From Sedimenticola sp. (lineage in GTDB: Bacteria > Pseudomonadota > Gammaproteobacteria > Chromatiales > Chromatiaceae): 41,307 nucleotides of DNA. Under the pieces are notes generated by a model, which made no database searches, was not told where the DNA came from, and saw only the letters and a program-made list of their open reading frames with translations. The stretch spans positions 1-41,307 of the forward strand of contig JAMOMB010000085.1 in NCBI GenBank assembly GCA_027068795.1. The letters are read 5' to 3'. Both the position numbers and the translations under genes were made by a program. Below are positions 1 to 8,762 of the stretch, one piece after another; positions within the stretch are counted from its first letter, which is position 1; every line of letters begins with the position of its first letter.

Positions 1-2
1 CC

Positions 3-1529
3 AACCAGACCCGGGACAGCCTGCCGTGGAAACTGCTGCTATCAAAGGCGCTGGTCATGGTGCTTGCCAGCATTCCGGTCATGATCCTGCTGTTCGTGCT
101 CTTTCCCCGCCTGGACGGGCCTTTGTGGACCCTCAATCTCGGCAGCGGCAGCGGCGTTACCGGCATGTCGGACAACATCCGCATGGGCAGCATCAGCAAT
201 CTCAGCCAGTCCACCGAGGTAGCATTCCGGGTGCGCTTCAAGGGCGAGATTCCGCCGCCTCCCCAACGCTACTGGCGGGGCATGGTGCTGTGGCTCACCG
301 ACGGGCGCAACTGGGAACGGGAGGAATCCTCCCCGCCCAGCAGGGGGTTTGCTCCCTTGGGCCAGGCGGTGGAATACGAAATCACCATGGAGCCTTCGGG
401 CCAGCCCTGGCTGTTTCCCCTGGATCATATCCTGGGTTCGCCGGTAACCGGACTGTCCCTGAACCAGGACGGGGAACTGAGCACGATCAAGCCCATCCAC
501 ACGCGCAAAACCTATCCGGCCTTCAGCGCCCCGGGCATTCGCCCGCGAAAACTCCAAGTCCGGGAATGGCAGCTCGGCTTGCAACTGCCGGAAGATATCA
601 CCCCCAGAACCCGGCGGCTGGCGGCACAACTGCGGGGCCAGGGCGCGACAGACCGGGAAGTGGTGCAGGCGGCCCTGCGCTTCTACAACCAGGAAGCTTT
701 CATCTACACCCTGCAACCGCCGCTGCTGAAGAACAACCCCGTGGACGAATTTCTCTTCTCCACCCGCAAGGGCTTCTGCGAGCATTATGCTACCAGTTTC
801 GTGGTGCTCATGCGCCTGGCCGACATTCCCTCCCGGGTGGTCATCGGCTATCAGGGGGGCGAGCGCAACCCCATGGGCGGACATCTGGTGGTGCGTCAGT
901 CCGATGCCCATGCCTGGGCGGAAGTGTGGCTGGAGGACCAGGGCTGGGTGCGGGTGGATCCCACCGCCGCCGTGGCTCCCGAGCGCATCGAGCATTCCAT
1001 TACCGCCAGCGACTATGCCACCGGCGCACCGGTGACTTTCCATCTGGGGGACTCCCCGGAGTTTTTCGCCCGCATGGCGAAAAACATGAAATGGCTGCGC
1101 GACAACCTTCAGCTCAACTGGCACTACTGGGTGGTGGGCTTCAACAGCAGCCGCCAGCAGACCCTGTTGCAGAAGCTGGGGCTGGACGATCTGTACGGCT
1201 ATCGGCTTGGCGTGGCCGCCGCCCTGGGGGCCATGATACTGGGCGCTGTGACTTTCCTGCTGGGCATGCGCCGCCGCTCCCATGGAAAAGACCGGGTGCA
1301 TCAAGCCTATCTGCGCTTCCAGCGGAAGCTGAGAAAATCCGGGCTGGAGATTTCTCCCACCACCGGGCCGCGGGATTTGCTGAAAATCGCCGTGCGCCGT
1401 TGTCCGCAACAATCCGCAGACATCCAGGCCATCGTGGGACAATACATGGCCCTGCGCTATGGCAAAAAACCCAGGAAGGACATGGTTTCTTCCTTTTGCA
1501 AGCGGGTAAGAAAATTTCGCTGTTCCTGA
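3..1529 (+). CDS. tgpA: TgpA-family transglutaminase-like membrane protein (5' end outside window)
   Basis: The reading frame is open from the first bases, so the gene begins upstream of the window. The visible part starts with a hydrophobic segment (LVMVLASIPVMILLFVLF), likely the last of the N-terminal DUF3488 membrane helices. A periplasmic transglutaminase-like core follows. Its Cys-His-Asp triad is visible: Cys in RKGFCEHYA (codon 777-779), His in SDAHAWAEVW (909-911) and Asp in RVDPTAA (957-959). A second membrane helix (LGVAAALGAMILGAVTFLLG, about 1207-1266) precedes a basic cytoplasmic tail of the DUF4129 kind. TgpA of Pseudomonas is an essential inner-membrane protein with this architecture; its substrate is not established. 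In relatives the gene follows a MoxR ATPase and a DUF58 gene, which would lie upstream here. Family assignment is secure, exact function is not. Confidence 0.9.
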   Translation, partial: NQTRDSLPWKLLLSKALVMVLASIPVMILLFVLFPRLDGPLWTLNLGSGSGVTGMSDNIRMGSISNLSQSTEVAFRVRFKGEIPPPPQRYWRGMVLWLTDGRNWEREESSPPSRGFAPLGQAVEYEITMEPSGQPWLFPLDHILGSPVTGLSLNQDGELSTIKPIHTRKTYPAFSAPGIRPRKLQVREWQLGLQLPEDITPRTRRLAAQLRGQGATDREVVQAALRFYNQEAFIYTLQPPLLKNNPVDEFLFSTRKGFCEHYATSFVVLMRLADIPSRVVIGYQGGERNPMGGHLVVRQSDAHAWAEVWLEDQGWVRVDPTAAVAPERIEHSITASDYATGAPVTFHLGDSPEFFARMAKNMKWLRDNLQLNWHYWVVGFNSSRQQTLLQKLGLDDLYGYRLGVAAALGAMILGAVTFLLGMRRRSHGKDRVHQAYLRFQRKLRKSGLEISPTTGPRDLLKIAVRRCPQQSADIQAIVGQYMALRYGKKPRKDMVSSFCKRVRKFRCS

Positions 1530-1607
1530 ACCGTTTTGTCCTTGGTCAAGGTGGCAGGCGGAAAAATTCGCCAGTATTCTGGCCTTCTGTTTGATGGAGT
1601 GAGAACC

Positions 1608-2084
1608 ATGAAAGACAAGAAAGAACTGGCCGACCAGGCCGGCGCCCTGGCGCTGAAGCTGGAAATCGAGCATGGCTGCTGCCCCCAATGCGTATTGGCG
1701 GCGGTGCAGGATACGGTAGGATTGATCAGTGATGAAACCATTAAGGCCAGTCATGGCCTCTCCGGCGGCGGCGGCCTGAGCGGCGTGGGCCTGTGCGGTT
1801 CCTTGGTCGGGGGCATTCTGGCCCTGGGCGCCAAGCGCGGTCGGGACCGGGAAAAATTCGCCAAGGGCAAGTTCATCGGCAATTTTTCCAAAGCCAATGA
1901 GTTGTCTCTGGAATTCAAGGAAAAATTCGGCGGTTTGACCTGTCAGGAGCTGCAACAGCAGTTCACCGGCAAGACCTATGACATGTGGAAGCCGGAAGAA
2001 TACAAGGAATTCACCGACAATCGCGGCGACCAGTGCGCTCGCACGGCAGAGTTCGTCACCCGCTGGGTGGTGGAAAAGCTGTAA
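1608..2084 (+). CDS. C_GCAxxG_C_C-family redox-active protein
   Basis: A 158-residue soluble protein with the cysteine pattern of the C_GCAxxG_C_C family (PF09719). It has GCCPQC near residue 24, a glycine-rich stretch GGGGLSGVGLCGSLVGG near residue 52, then single cysteines in LTCQEL and DQCARTAEF. These proteins are thought to bind metal or to do thiol redox chemistry, but no reaction is established. I chose ATG 1608 because GGAG (1596-1599) sits about eight bases before it; an upstream in-frame TTG at 1536 has no ribosome site. It lies 78 bases after the transglutaminase gene, so co-transcription is possible. It converges with mnmE, with only three bases between the stop codons. Confidence 0.85.
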   Translation: MKDKKELADQAGALALKLEIEHGCCPQCVLAAVQDTVGLISDETIKASHGLSGGGGLSGVGLCGSLVGGILALGAKRGRDREKFAKGKFIGNFSKANELSLEFKEKFGGLTCQELQQQFTGKTYDMWKPEEYKEFTDNRGDQCARTAEFVTRWVVEKL

Positions 2085-2087
2085 GGC

Positions 2088-3440
2088 CTACTTGCCGATA
2101 CAAAAGCTGGAGAAAATCGTTCCCAGGAGGTCATCGGCGCTGAAGGCTCCGGTGATCTCCGACAAGGCCAGTTGCGCCTGACGCAAATCCTCCGCCAGCA
2201 GTTCCCCTGCCTGTTGCTGTTCCAGGGCCATGCGGCCTTTTTGCAGAGACTCCAGGGCGCGGTCGATGGCGTCCAGGTGTCTGCGCCGCGCCAGGAATTC
2301 GGTATTTTCCGCGCCCTGAAAGCCCATGCTGGCAAGGAGGTGCGCCTTCAGCAGTTCCAGACCCTCGCCAGAACGGGCGCTGAGGCCGATTTCCGGCAGG
2401 CCCCGGCGCTCGCCCCTGCCGGGCGCTTCATTCACCTTGTCCACCTTGTTGCGGATCAGGGTCACCGGGATGTCCGGGGGCAGATCCGCCTGCGCCATGC
2501 CTGCATTGCCGGGATCGGCGCTGGCGTCATAGACCCAGAGCAACTGATCCGCCTTGCCCAGCTCTTCCCGGGCGCGGCGCACGCCTTCCTTTTCCACCCG
2601 GTCCGACGTCTCGCGCAGTCCGGCGGTGTCCACCAGATGCACGGGCACGCCGCCGATCTGGATACGTTCACGCAGCAGATCCCGGGTGGTGCCGGGGACT
2701 TCGGTGACAATGGCGGCATCCACGCCGGCCAGGGCATTGAGCAGGCTGGACTTGCCGGCGTTGGGTTCTCCCGCGATCACCAGGTTGATGCCGTCCCGGA
2801 GCAATCGGCCGGTGCCGGCCTTGGCCCGTACCTCTTCGACTTTATCGATGACAGAACGTAAGTCAGCACTTACTTTTCCATCGGACAGGAAATCAATTTC
2901 CTCCTCCGGAAAATCGATGGCGGCTTCCACATACATGCGCAGCCGGATCAAGGCGTCCACCAGCTCATGAATCTTGCGGGAAAATCCGCCCTGGAGGGAG
3001 CGGCTGGCCAGCCGGGCGGCGGTGGCGGTTTCACTGTCGATGAGATCGGCGACGGCCTCGGCCTGGGCCAGATCCATCTTGTCATTGAGATAGGCCCGCA
3101 GGGAAAACTCCCCTGGTTCCGCCAGTCTTGCCCCCAGCTTCAGACAGCGCTGGAGAAGCATGTCCATGACCACCGGCCCGCCATGACCCTGGAGTTCCAG
3201 TACATCCTCACCGGTAAAGGAATGGGGCGCCTGGAAATACAGGGCGATGCCCTGATCCAGCACTTCACCCTGTGCGTCGAGAAAATTGCAGAAGCGGGCA
3301 AAGCGCGGTGGAGGCAGGGCGCCGGTGATGGCCCTGGCCATATCTTCCGCCAAGGGTCCGGAAACGCGGATGATGCCCACCCCGCCGCGCCCGGAAGGCG
3401 TGGCAATGGCGGCAATGGTGTCTTGTGAGTGAATACTCAC
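2088..3440 (-). CDS. mnmE: tRNA uridine-5-carboxymethylaminomethyl(34) synthesis GTPase MnmE
   Basis: Full-length 450-residue MnmE (TrmE). With MnmG it installs the carboxymethylaminomethyl group on the wobble uridine of certain tRNAs, using a folate one-carbon donor and GTP hydrolysis. The N-terminal folate-binding domain begins [21 protein letters not shown]. The G domain has G1 GEPNAGKS (residues 224-231), G2 TTRD, G3 DTAGL and G4 NKVD. The protein ends in FCIGK, the conserved C-terminal motif carrying the catalytic cysteine. The start is GTG, eight bases after the yidC stop, with no strong Shine-Dalgarno, which suggests translational coupling. The start codon lies inside a SlmA-like palindrome (3429-3440), and a second copy lies within the gene (2862-2873). 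The partner mnmG is not in the window. Confidence 0.97.
   Translation of the reverse strand: MSIHSQDTIAAIATPSGRGGVGIIRVSGPLAEDMARAITGALPPPRFARFCNFLDAQGEVLDQGIALYFQAPHSFTGEDVLELQGHGGPVVMDMLLQRCLKLGARLAEPGEFSLRAYLNDKMDLAQAEAVADLIDSETATAARLASRSLQGGFSRKIHELVDALIRLRMYVEAAIDFPEEEIDFLSDGKVSADLRSVIDKVEEVRAKAGTGRLLRDGINLVIAGEPNAGKSSLLNALAGVDAAIVTEVPGTTRDLLRERIQIGGVPVHLVDTAGLRETSDRVEKEGVRRAREELGKADQLLWVYDASADPGNAGMAQADLPPDIPVTLIRNKVDKVNEAPGRGERRGLPEIGLSARSGEGLELLKAHLLASMGFQGAENTEFLARRRHLDAIDRALESLQKGRMALEQQQAGELLAEDLRQAQLALSEITGAFSADDLLGTIFSSFCIGK
2862..2873. other. SlmA-binding-site-like palindrome inside mnmE
   Basis: GTCAGCACTTAC matches the SlmA consensus GTGAGTACTCAC at 9 of 12 positions. It is flanked by AA on the left and TTTTCC on the right (2874-2879), exactly as in the copies at 13895 and 15499. 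It encodes part of GKVSADLR of MnmE. Confidence 0.5.
3429..3440. other. SlmA-binding-site-like palindrome over the mnmE start codon
   Basis: GTGAATACTCAC matches the SlmA consensus GTGAGTACTCAC at 11 of 12 positions and is followed by TTTTTC. It contains the GTG start of mnmE on the minus strand. The wider sequence also forms GTGAGT-GAAT-ACTCAC. Confidence 0.6.
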
Positions 3441-3448
3441 TTTTTCTA

Positions 3449-5122
3449 TCAGGAAGCTGCTTCCTGTTTTTCAATCTGCCTGGTGATCACCCACTGCTGG
3501 GCGATGGAAAGCACATTATTGGCCACCCAGTACAGCACCAGACCAGAGGGGAAGAAGGCGAACATCACGGTGAACACGAACGGCAAGGCCATGAGCAGTT
3601 TGGCCTGCATGGGATCCGGGGGCGCCGGATTGAGCTTTTGCTGAACGAACATGGACAGGCCCATGAGCACCGGCAGCACGAAATAGGGATCCTTCACGGA
3701 CAAGTCCTTGATCCACAGGATCCAGGGCGCCTGGCGCAGTTCCACGGATTCCATGAGCACCCAGTACAGGGCGATGAAGAAGGGCATCTGGATGAGCATG
3801 GGCAGACAGCCGCTCAGGGGATTGGCCCCGGATTCCTTGTACAGCTTCATCATCGCCGCCTGCATGCGCTGCTTGTCGTCGCCGTAGCGGTCTTTCAGCG
3901 CCTGGACGCGGGGGGCGAGATTGCGCATCTTGGCCATGGACTTGTAGCTGGTTTCCGACAACTTGAAGAACACCGCCTTGATCAACAGGGTAAAGATCAG
4001 GATGGTCCAGCCCCAGTTGTTCACGATGCTGTTGATCCAGCTGAGGATTTCGTACATGGGCTTGGCCAGGATGGTCAGCCAGCCATAATCCACCACCAGA
4101 TCCAGCCCTTCGGCAATGGCCGCCAGATCTTCCTGGTCTTTCGGCCCCATATAGATCACGCCGGAGAAGGTATGGCTGGCGCCGGGCGCCACGTTCACCG
4201 CCGGCGTGTATTCGCCAATGACATAATGTCCGTTGGCCAGTCCCTTGCTGTAGAAATGCCGGGGTTCCTTGCGCGGGGGCACCTGGGCAACCACGAAATA
4301 GTGCTGGATCATGGCGATCCAGCCATCCGTGACCTCCTTGTTCAGCTTTCCCGCCGCCAGGTCATCGAAATCATATTTCTGGTATTTGTCCTGGGGATCC
4401 CAGGCCACGCCCCCGATGAATGCGGTCATCATCAGGGCATTGCCTTTGGCGGCAGGCTCGCCCCGCTGCAGCTGGCGATACTCGCGCACCTGCCAGGCCG
4501 TGGCGGAGGCGTTCTCTACGATATTTTCCAGATCCACCTTATGGCTGCCCCGGGTGAAGCGGTAACGCTTGGTCACCTTGGTTCCCGTGCTGCCGGTCCA
4601 GACCAGATCCACCACCAGTTGCTCCTGGCCTTCTTTCATCTCGTAGCTGCTCTGGCTGACGCTGAAGATGGACTCATGGGTAGGCGCTTCCTGGTCCGCC
4701 GCACCGAGCAAGCCGTTCTGCGCAATGAAGAAATCATCCGGCGAGCGGCTCATCAAGCGGTATTTCACATCCGGCTGCTGGATGGAGACGGGATATTTCA
4801 ACAACAGGGTCTCGACAATAGTACCGCCCCGGGTGTCGATACTCACTTTCAGGGTGTCCGTGGTCACCGTAATCACCTGGCCCCTCGGCGCCGGCTTGCC
4901 CTCCGCCGCTTTGACGGCCTGGGGTACGGCGCCATCGATATTGGTCACCGCAGGCACCTGGGGTACGGACTGATCGGCATTCCCGGTTGCAGCAGCCGTT
5001 TCCTGGGTGGTCTGCTGTTGTTGCGGGACTGCTGTATGGACATAATCCTCCTGCCAGGCCTGCCAGAGGAGAAAGCCCGTATAGGCAAGGGCCAGAATGA
5101 GGATTAATCGTATGTTGTCCAT
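3449..5122 (-). CDS. yidC: Membrane protein insertase YidC
   Basis: Full-length 557-residue YidC of the gram-negative type. It inserts proteins into the inner membrane, alone or with SecYEG. Residues 1-20 form the first membrane helix ([19 protein letters not shown]). A Q/P/A-rich linker and the large periplasmic P1 domain (about 70-330) follow. The conserved core begins at [20 protein letters not shown] and includes the helices around [21 protein letters not shown] and [18 protein letters not shown]. The start ATG is 16 bases after the rnpA stop and has an A+T-rich leader (TATATAT) without a clear Shine-Dalgarno, so it may depend on coupling to rnpA. The small gene yidD, usually found between rnpA and yidC, is absent. 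Confidence 0.98.
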   Translation of the reverse strand: MDNIRLILILALAYTGFLLWQAWQEDYVHTAVPQQQQTTQETAAATGNADQSVPQVPAVTNIDGAVPQAVKAAEGKPAPRGQVITVTTDTLKVSIDTRGGTIVETLLLKYPVSIQQPDVKYRLMSRSPDDFFIAQNGLLGAADQEAPTHESIFSVSQSSYEMKEGQEQLVVDLVWTGSTGTKVTKRYRFTRGSHKVDLENIVENASATAWQVREYRQLQRGEPAAKGNALMMTAFIGGVAWDPQDKYQKYDFDDLAAGKLNKEVTDGWIAMIQHYFVVAQVPPRKEPRHFYSKGLANGHYVIGEYTPAVNVAPGASHTFSGVIYMGPKDQEDLAAIAEGLDLVVDYGWLTILAKPMYEILSWINSIVNNWGWTILIFTLLIKAVFFKLSETSYKSMAKMRNLAPRVQALKDRYGDDKQRMQAAMMKLYKESGANPLSGCLPMLIQMPFFIALYWVLMESVELRQAPWILWIKDLSVKDPYFVLPVLMGLSMFVQQKLNPAPPDPMQAKLLMALPFVFTVMFAFFPSGLVLYWVANNVLSIAQQWVITRQIEKQEAAS

Positions 5123-5138
5123 ATATATAAGGAATCGG

Positions 5139-5498
5139 TCAGGATGGAATTTCTTTACTCAGGCGTTTCCAGTGCTTTTCCAGTGAGCGGAAGAGCGCGG
5201 CATTGTCCGCCTTGTGAATACCCGGTTTTACCAGCACCACCAGATCCAGCCCTTGCAATTGCTGCTGGTGATGGCGGAAGCTCTCCCGCAACAGGCGCTT
5301 GATTCGATTGCGGTCTACCGCCCGACGAACATGTTTTTTCGCCACCGCCAGTCCCAGACGGGCCGGATGCTGCTGTCCCTCATGCCGCGCAAGCACGGTA
5401 AAATACCGGTCTGTGGAGCGAACAGATTGCGCAAATACCTTTTTATAGTCCTCCGCCGAGAGCAAGCGTACATGGCGAGGAAAACCCTGCTTTGAAAT
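5139..5498 (-). CDS. rnpA: Ribonuclease P protein component RnpA (probable ATT start)
   Basis: Protein subunit of RNase P, which trims the 5' leader of tRNA precursors. The family signature LGLAVAKKHVRRAVDRNRIKRLLRESFR is present in full (written here as AVAKKHVRRAVDRNRIKR plus flanks). The start is unusual: the frame has no ATG or GTG near the expected N-terminus. An ATT at 5498 gives 119 residues starting MSKQGFPRHVRLL, which aligns residue for residue with the E. coli start MVKLAFPRELRLL and gives the same length. Other options are CTG at 5513, overlapping the rpmH stop, or TTG at 5465, which would remove the conserved FPRHVR. A longer frame reaching 5720 only overlaps rpmH in another frame. 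The family is certain, the start is inferred. Confidence 0.85.
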   Translation of the reverse strand: MSKQGFPRHVRLLSAEDYKKVFAQSVRSTDRYFTVLARHEGQQHPARLGLAVAKKHVRRAVDRNRIKRLLRESFRHHQQQLQGLDLVVLVKPGIHKADNAALFRSLEKHWKRLSKEIPS

Positions 5499-5509
5499 AC
5501 GCTTCTGGC

Positions 5510-5644
5510 TCAGGGGGTAAGACGCGCGCGGCCTTTGGCGCGGCGGGCGTTGATCACCTTGCGGCCGCCCTTGGTCGCCATGCGGGCGCGGAAACCGTGG
5601 GTGCGGGCGCGCTTGAGATTGCTGGGTTGAAATGTACGTTTCAT
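5510..5644 (-). CDS. rpmH: 50S ribosomal protein L34
   Basis: A 44-residue basic protein reading [18 protein letters not shown] and continuing [20 protein letters not shown], the universal L34 sequence. It is part of the large ribosomal subunit. It is the first gene of rpmH-rnpA-yidC-mnmE; its stop lies 11 bases before the proposed rnpA start. The promoter at 5720-5748 gives a leader of roughly 70 bases. Confidence 0.98.
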   Translation of the reverse strand: MKRTFQPSNLKRARTHGFRARMATKGGRKVINARRAKGRARLTP

Positions 5645-5719
5645 GAGTCTGTACCAATATCCTGATGCATTCTGCAGCCGTTGCAAAAACCAAAACCGCT
5701 GCCACGAAAAAGACGGGCA

Positions 5720-5748
5720 AATCTAGTCTATTTATCGCGTAATGTCAA
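5720..5748 (-). promoter_or_regulatory. Sigma-70-like promoter of rpmH
   Basis: On the minus strand a perfect TTGACA (5748-5743) is followed by a 17-base spacer and TAGATT (5725-5720), a four-of-six match to the -10 box. It lies about 75 bases before the rpmH start and next to a DnaA-box-like sequence. Confidence 0.55.
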
Positions 5749-5802
5749 TCTTTATCAACAATTCCCGGGTTTACTGACATAGCGCAAATAATCGCTTTTG
5801 CC

Positions 5803-5811
5803 TGTGGATAA
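5803..5811 (-). promoter_or_regulatory. DnaA box upstream of dnaA
   Basis: TGTGGATAA is the exact complement of the high-affinity DnaA box TTATCCACA. It lies 173 bases before the dnaA start, a usual position for autoregulation of dnaA or for origin function. Confidence 0.75.
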
Positions 5812-5983
5812 CTTCATTGCAGGAGAGTAAACTCTTCTTCCCCCAAAGCAGGGAAAAACATCACCGGAATCGCCCGGCGCCATCCCTTGCTACCGTGGAA
5901 ATCAGTCTTGAACAACAACAGCAGAGCGGTGCGGATCATTGACACACCCTCTGGCGATTCACCTATGAGGCAATGGATGTAAC

Positions 5984-7342
5984 GTGGAACACTGGAATTA
6001 TTGCCTGACGCGCCTGGAAAGCGAGCTACCGCCACAGCAGTTCAACACCTGGATACGGCCACTGCAAATCGCCGACACCCAAGCCACGGGAACTCTGCAA
6101 TTGTTTGCACCCAATGCCTTTGTGCTGGACTGGGTGAAAAAGCACTACCTGCGGAATATCGAATCCTATTTGCAGGAATATGACAGTGAAAGCGCGCCGA
6201 AAGTACGCCTGGAAATCGGCTCTTCGAGAGCGGAAAAAACCCCGGCCGCCACAGAAACCAGGCAATCAGCGAACAGAAAACAAGATAACAACAGTAATAA
6301 TCACGCTAGTGAGGACTTACTTATCAATATCAATCATTCCTTCACTTTCGAAAACTACGTAGAGGGAAAATCCAACCAGCTGGCGCGGGCCGCAGGCATG
6401 CAGATCGGGGAATCTCCCGGCACTGCGTACAATCCCCTGTTCATCTATGGCGGCACCGGATTGGGAAAAACCCATTTGCTTCACGCCATTGGCAACCTTA
6501 TCGCCAAACAGACGCCGCACTACAAGGTACTGTATCTCCACTCGGAAGGCTTCGTCACGGAAATGGTAAAGGCCTTGCAACACAACACCATCGACGCCTT
6601 CAAACAACGCATGCGCTCGGTAAACGCCTTGCTTATCGACGATGTGCAATTCTTTGCCGGCAAGGAGCGTTCCCAGGAGGAATTCTTCCATACCTTCAAC
6701 GCCCTGTTCGAATCCCAGCAGCAGATCATTCTCACCAGCGACCGTTTTCCAAAGGAAGTGGATGGCCTGGAAGACCGGCTCAAATCCCGCTTCGGCTGGG
6801 GTTTGACCGTGGCCATAGAACCGCCGGATCTGGAAACCCGGGTCGCCATTTTAATGAACAAGGCGCAGAAACTGTTTGCCGTGGAACTGCCCAGCGAAGT
6901 GGCCTTCTTCATGGGGCAGCGGGTGCGCTCCAATATCCGGGAACTGGAAGGCGCCCTTCGCCGGGTGGTGGCCAACGCCCAGTTTACCGGCAGGCCCATC
7001 ACCCTGGATTTCGCCAAGGAAGCCCTGCGCGACATGATCGCAGCGCAAGATAAGGTGATAACAATCGAAAATATACAAAAGATAGTTGCAGACTATTACA
7101 AGATACGCAGCTCCGATATGCTGTCCAAGAACCGCAGCCGCACCATCGCCCGCCCCCGGCAGATCGCCATGACCCTGGCCAAGGAGCTGACCAATCACAG
7201 CCTGCCGGAAATCGGCAACGCCTTTGGCGGCAAAGACCACACCACCGTGCTTTACGCTACCCGTAAAATCAACGAGTTAAAGGAAACCGATACCCGTATT
7301 GCCGAAGATTATAAAAACCTGTTAAGAACCCTCAGTCATTAA
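5984..7342 (+). CDS. dnaA: Chromosomal replication initiator protein DnaA
   Basis: Full-length 452-residue DnaA, the AAA+ ATPase that binds DnaA boxes and opens the origin. Domain I begins [26 protein letters not shown] polar, Asn-rich domain II covers about residues 80-115. Domain III has Walker A GGTGLGKT (156-163) and Walker B LLIDD (216-220). Domain IV carries the DNA-binding helix-turn-helix and the signature [18 protein letters not shown]. The start is GTG: an in-frame stop at 5966 excludes anything further upstream. The bases over this start (ACGTGGAACA) match half of a parS site, probably by chance. A SlmA-like palindrome lies in the domain II/III junction at 6309-6320. Confidence 0.98.
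   Translation: MEHWNYCLTRLESELPPQQFNTWIRPLQIADTQATGTLQLFAPNAFVLDWVKKHYLRNIESYLQEYDSESAPKVRLEIGSSRAEKTPAATETRQSANRKQDNNSNNHASEDLLININHSFTFENYVEGKSNQLARAAGMQIGESPGTAYNPLFIYGGTGLGKTHLLHAIGNLIAKQTPHYKVLYLHSEGFVTEMVKALQHNTIDAFKQRMRSVNALLIDDVQFFAGKERSQEEFFHTFNALFESQQQIILTSDRFPKEVDGLEDRLKSRFGWGLTVAIEPPDLETRVAILMNKAQKLFAVELPSEVAFFMGQRVRSNIRELEGALRRVVANAQFTGRPITLDFAKEALRDMIAAQDKVITIENIQKIVADYYKIRSSDMLSKNRSRTIARPRQIAMTLAKELTNHSLPEIGNAFGGKDHTTVLYATRKINELKETDTRIAEDYKNLLRTLSH
6309..6320. other. SlmA-binding-site-like palindrome inside dnaA
   Basis: GTGAGGACTTAC matches GTGAGTACTCAC at 10 of 12 positions. It lacks the TTTTCC flank seen at other copies. It lies in the low-conservation linker of dnaA. Confidence 0.4.
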
Positions 7343-7567
7343 CTGTGAATAAACTGTGCCCAAAACCGGCCGCGCGCAGCAAAGGGACTTATCCACAACC
7401 CATAAACAGTTTTACAATGGGGCTATACAGGCTTTATTTTTATAAAAAACTACTGTAAGTTACGGAAAGAAAAGATGATTATCAAGTTACTCAGTAATCA
7501 CGGCCTGCGTAATAATAATAACTAGGTTTTAAAATATATCCTTATCTAATAATTAGAGAACCAATCA
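7343..7567. other. Candidate oriC between dnaA and dnaN
   Basis: This 225-base stretch holds two good DnaA boxes: TGTGAATAA (7344-7352, complement of TTATTCACA) and a perfect TTATCCACA (7389-7397). A strongly A+T-rich tract of about 130 bases follows (7430-7560), with runs such as TTTATTTTTATAAAAAAC and AATAATAATAAC, suitable for duplex unwinding. A small inverted repeat TTACTCAGTAA lies at 7485-7495. The arrangement of boxes beside an A+T-rich tract between dnaA and dnaN is typical of bacterial origins. The promoter of dnaN probably lies here too, but I could not single one out. Confidence 0.6.
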
Positions 7568-8674
7568 ATGAAAATCACCTCCAACCGGAAAGAACTGCTA
7601 CCTGCACTACTCCAGGTCAGCAGCGTGGTGGAAAAACGTCAGACCCTGCCTGTTCTGGCGAATATTTTATTTCGTGTAGAAAAGGGAAAAATGACCCTGA
7701 TCGCTACAGATCTGGAAGTGGAGATAAAGACCAGCATCCAGGTATCGGCGGAAGAGGACATGGAATTTACCCTGCCGGCGCGCAAGGTGGTGGATATTTG
7801 CAAGGCGCTCGGAGAAGATGCCGCACTGGAGCTGGATATTCAGGGCGACAAGACCATACTGAAATCCGGTCGGGGGCGCTATACCCTGAGCACACTTCCC
7901 GCGGCGGACTATCCCAATCTGGAAGCTGCTGTTGCTACGCAAAATATCCGTGTCGCCCAGAACAAGCTGAAGCGCCTGCTGGAGAAAACCCAGTTTGCCA
8001 TGGCCCAGCAGGACGTGCGCTATTATCTCAATGGCTTGTTGCTAGAGGGGCGGCCGGGTAAACTGCGCGCGGTAGCCACGGACGGTCATCGCCTGGCGTT
8101 ATGTGATCTGCAAACAGAAACAACGGAAGATCTGGAGATACAGGCGATTGTTCCCCGGAAGGCGGTGATTGAGCTGAACCGGCTATTGCACGCCAGTGAA
8201 GATTCACCCGAAGTGGAATTGCAATTCAGTAACAGCCATATGCAGGTGGAATTTCCCGGCGGCAGTTTTACCACCAAGCTGGTGGATGGCCGTTATCCGG
8301 ACTATGCAAAAGTGCTACCTGCCGCAAATACCCAGGAACTGTTGGCGGACCGGGAATTGCTCAAAGGCGCGCTTACCCGGACAGCGATTTTATCCAACGA
8401 AAAATTTCGCGGTGTCAGGTTCAAAGTCGAACCCGGCATGCTGCACCTGATGGCGCATAATCCGGAACATGAAGAGGCCGAGGAAGATCTGGAAGTGGAT
8501 TACCAGGGAGAAGAACTGACCATTGGTTTCAATGTCAGTTACTTGCTCGACGTACTGGGGGTGCTGGATGGAGACACCGTCAACATGGGCCTGATCGACG
8601 CCACCGCCAGTTGCATCATCACCTCCAGCCAGGATGACGGGGCGCGTTATGTGGTCATGCCCATGAGAATCTAA
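7568..8674 (+). CDS. dnaN: DNA polymerase III subunit beta (sliding clamp)
   Basis: A 368-residue beta clamp, close to the 366 residues of E. coli. It forms a dimeric ring that tethers DNA polymerase III and other DNA enzymes to the template. The N-terminus MKITSNRKELLPALLQVSSV, the internal ATDGHRLALC and the C-terminal YVVMPMRI are family hallmarks. The last of these is the segment next to the partner-binding groove. The gene lies between the candidate origin and a likely terminator (8707-8732). Confidence 0.98.
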   Translation: MKITSNRKELLPALLQVSSVVEKRQTLPVLANILFRVEKGKMTLIATDLEVEIKTSIQVSAEEDMEFTLPARKVVDICKALGEDAALELDIQGDKTILKSGRGRYTLSTLPAADYPNLEAAVATQNIRVAQNKLKRLLEKTQFAMAQQDVRYYLNGLLLEGRPGKLRAVATDGHRLALCDLQTETTEDLEIQAIVPRKAVIELNRLLHASEDSPEVELQFSNSHMQVEFPGGSFTTKLVDGRYPDYAKVLPAANTQELLADRELLKGALTRTAILSNEKFRGVRFKVEPGMLHLMAHNPEHEEAEEDLEVDYQGEELTIGFNVSYLLDVLGVLDGDTVNMGLIDATASCIITSSQDDGARYVVMPMRI

Positions 8675-8706
8675 CCCGATGACCTATTGCAGAAGCAGTA
8701 CGGTGC

Positions 8707-8732
8707 AGGGGCGTTATGAAGACGCCCCTTTT
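8707..8732 (+). terminator. Intrinsic terminator after dnaN
   Basis: An 8-bp perfect stem AGGGGCGT / ACGCCCCT (8707-8714 and 8722-8729) with a 7-base loop runs into TTTT. It lies 33 bases after the dnaN stop and 30 before recF, so it may only partly separate the two genes. Confidence 0.6.
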
Positions 8733-8762
8733 CATTGAATCCATATTCGCTGGATTAGATGG

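Larger units (their letters stand above)
5645..5983. other. rpmH-dnaA divergent intergenic region (possible part of the origin)
   Basis: This 339-base gene-free stretch separates the divergent rpmH and dnaA genes. It holds the rpmH promoter (5720-5748), one perfect DnaA box (TGTGGATAA, 5803-5811) and one near-match (TTATCAACA, 5752-5760). Bases 5735-5815 are A+T-rich. In pseudomonads the chromosomal origin lies in this position, but two boxes are few for a full origin. No convincing dnaA promoter was found; the dnaA boxes suggest autoregulation. Bases 5815-5983 show nothing else I can name. Confidence 0.6.

Noticed and set aside
26-1955. Long open frames on both strands over the transglutaminase gene (26-1594 plus, 42-1955 minus)
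   Set aside because: They are low-complexity Gly/Pro/Ala/His/Gln-rich translations of a G+C-rich gene; the true frame carries the transglutaminase triad.
3481-3492. GGTGATCACC palindrome in yidC
   Set aside because: It is a short 10-bp palindrome without the central four bases of the SlmA site, common by chance.
4835-4846. Weak SlmA-like site in yidC (GTCGATACTCAC)
   Set aside because: The left arm does not match and the TTTTCC flank is incomplete; kept out of the count.
5139-5720. RnpA extended to 193 residues
   Set aside because: The extra N-terminus reads rpmH in another frame and is basic, Pro/Arg-rich nonsense with no similarity to RnpA.
8196-8207. GTGAAGATTCAC in dnaN
   Set aside because: Matches the SlmA consensus at 9 of 12 and keeps the outer arms, but the flanks differ and the centre is poor; could be a chance match.
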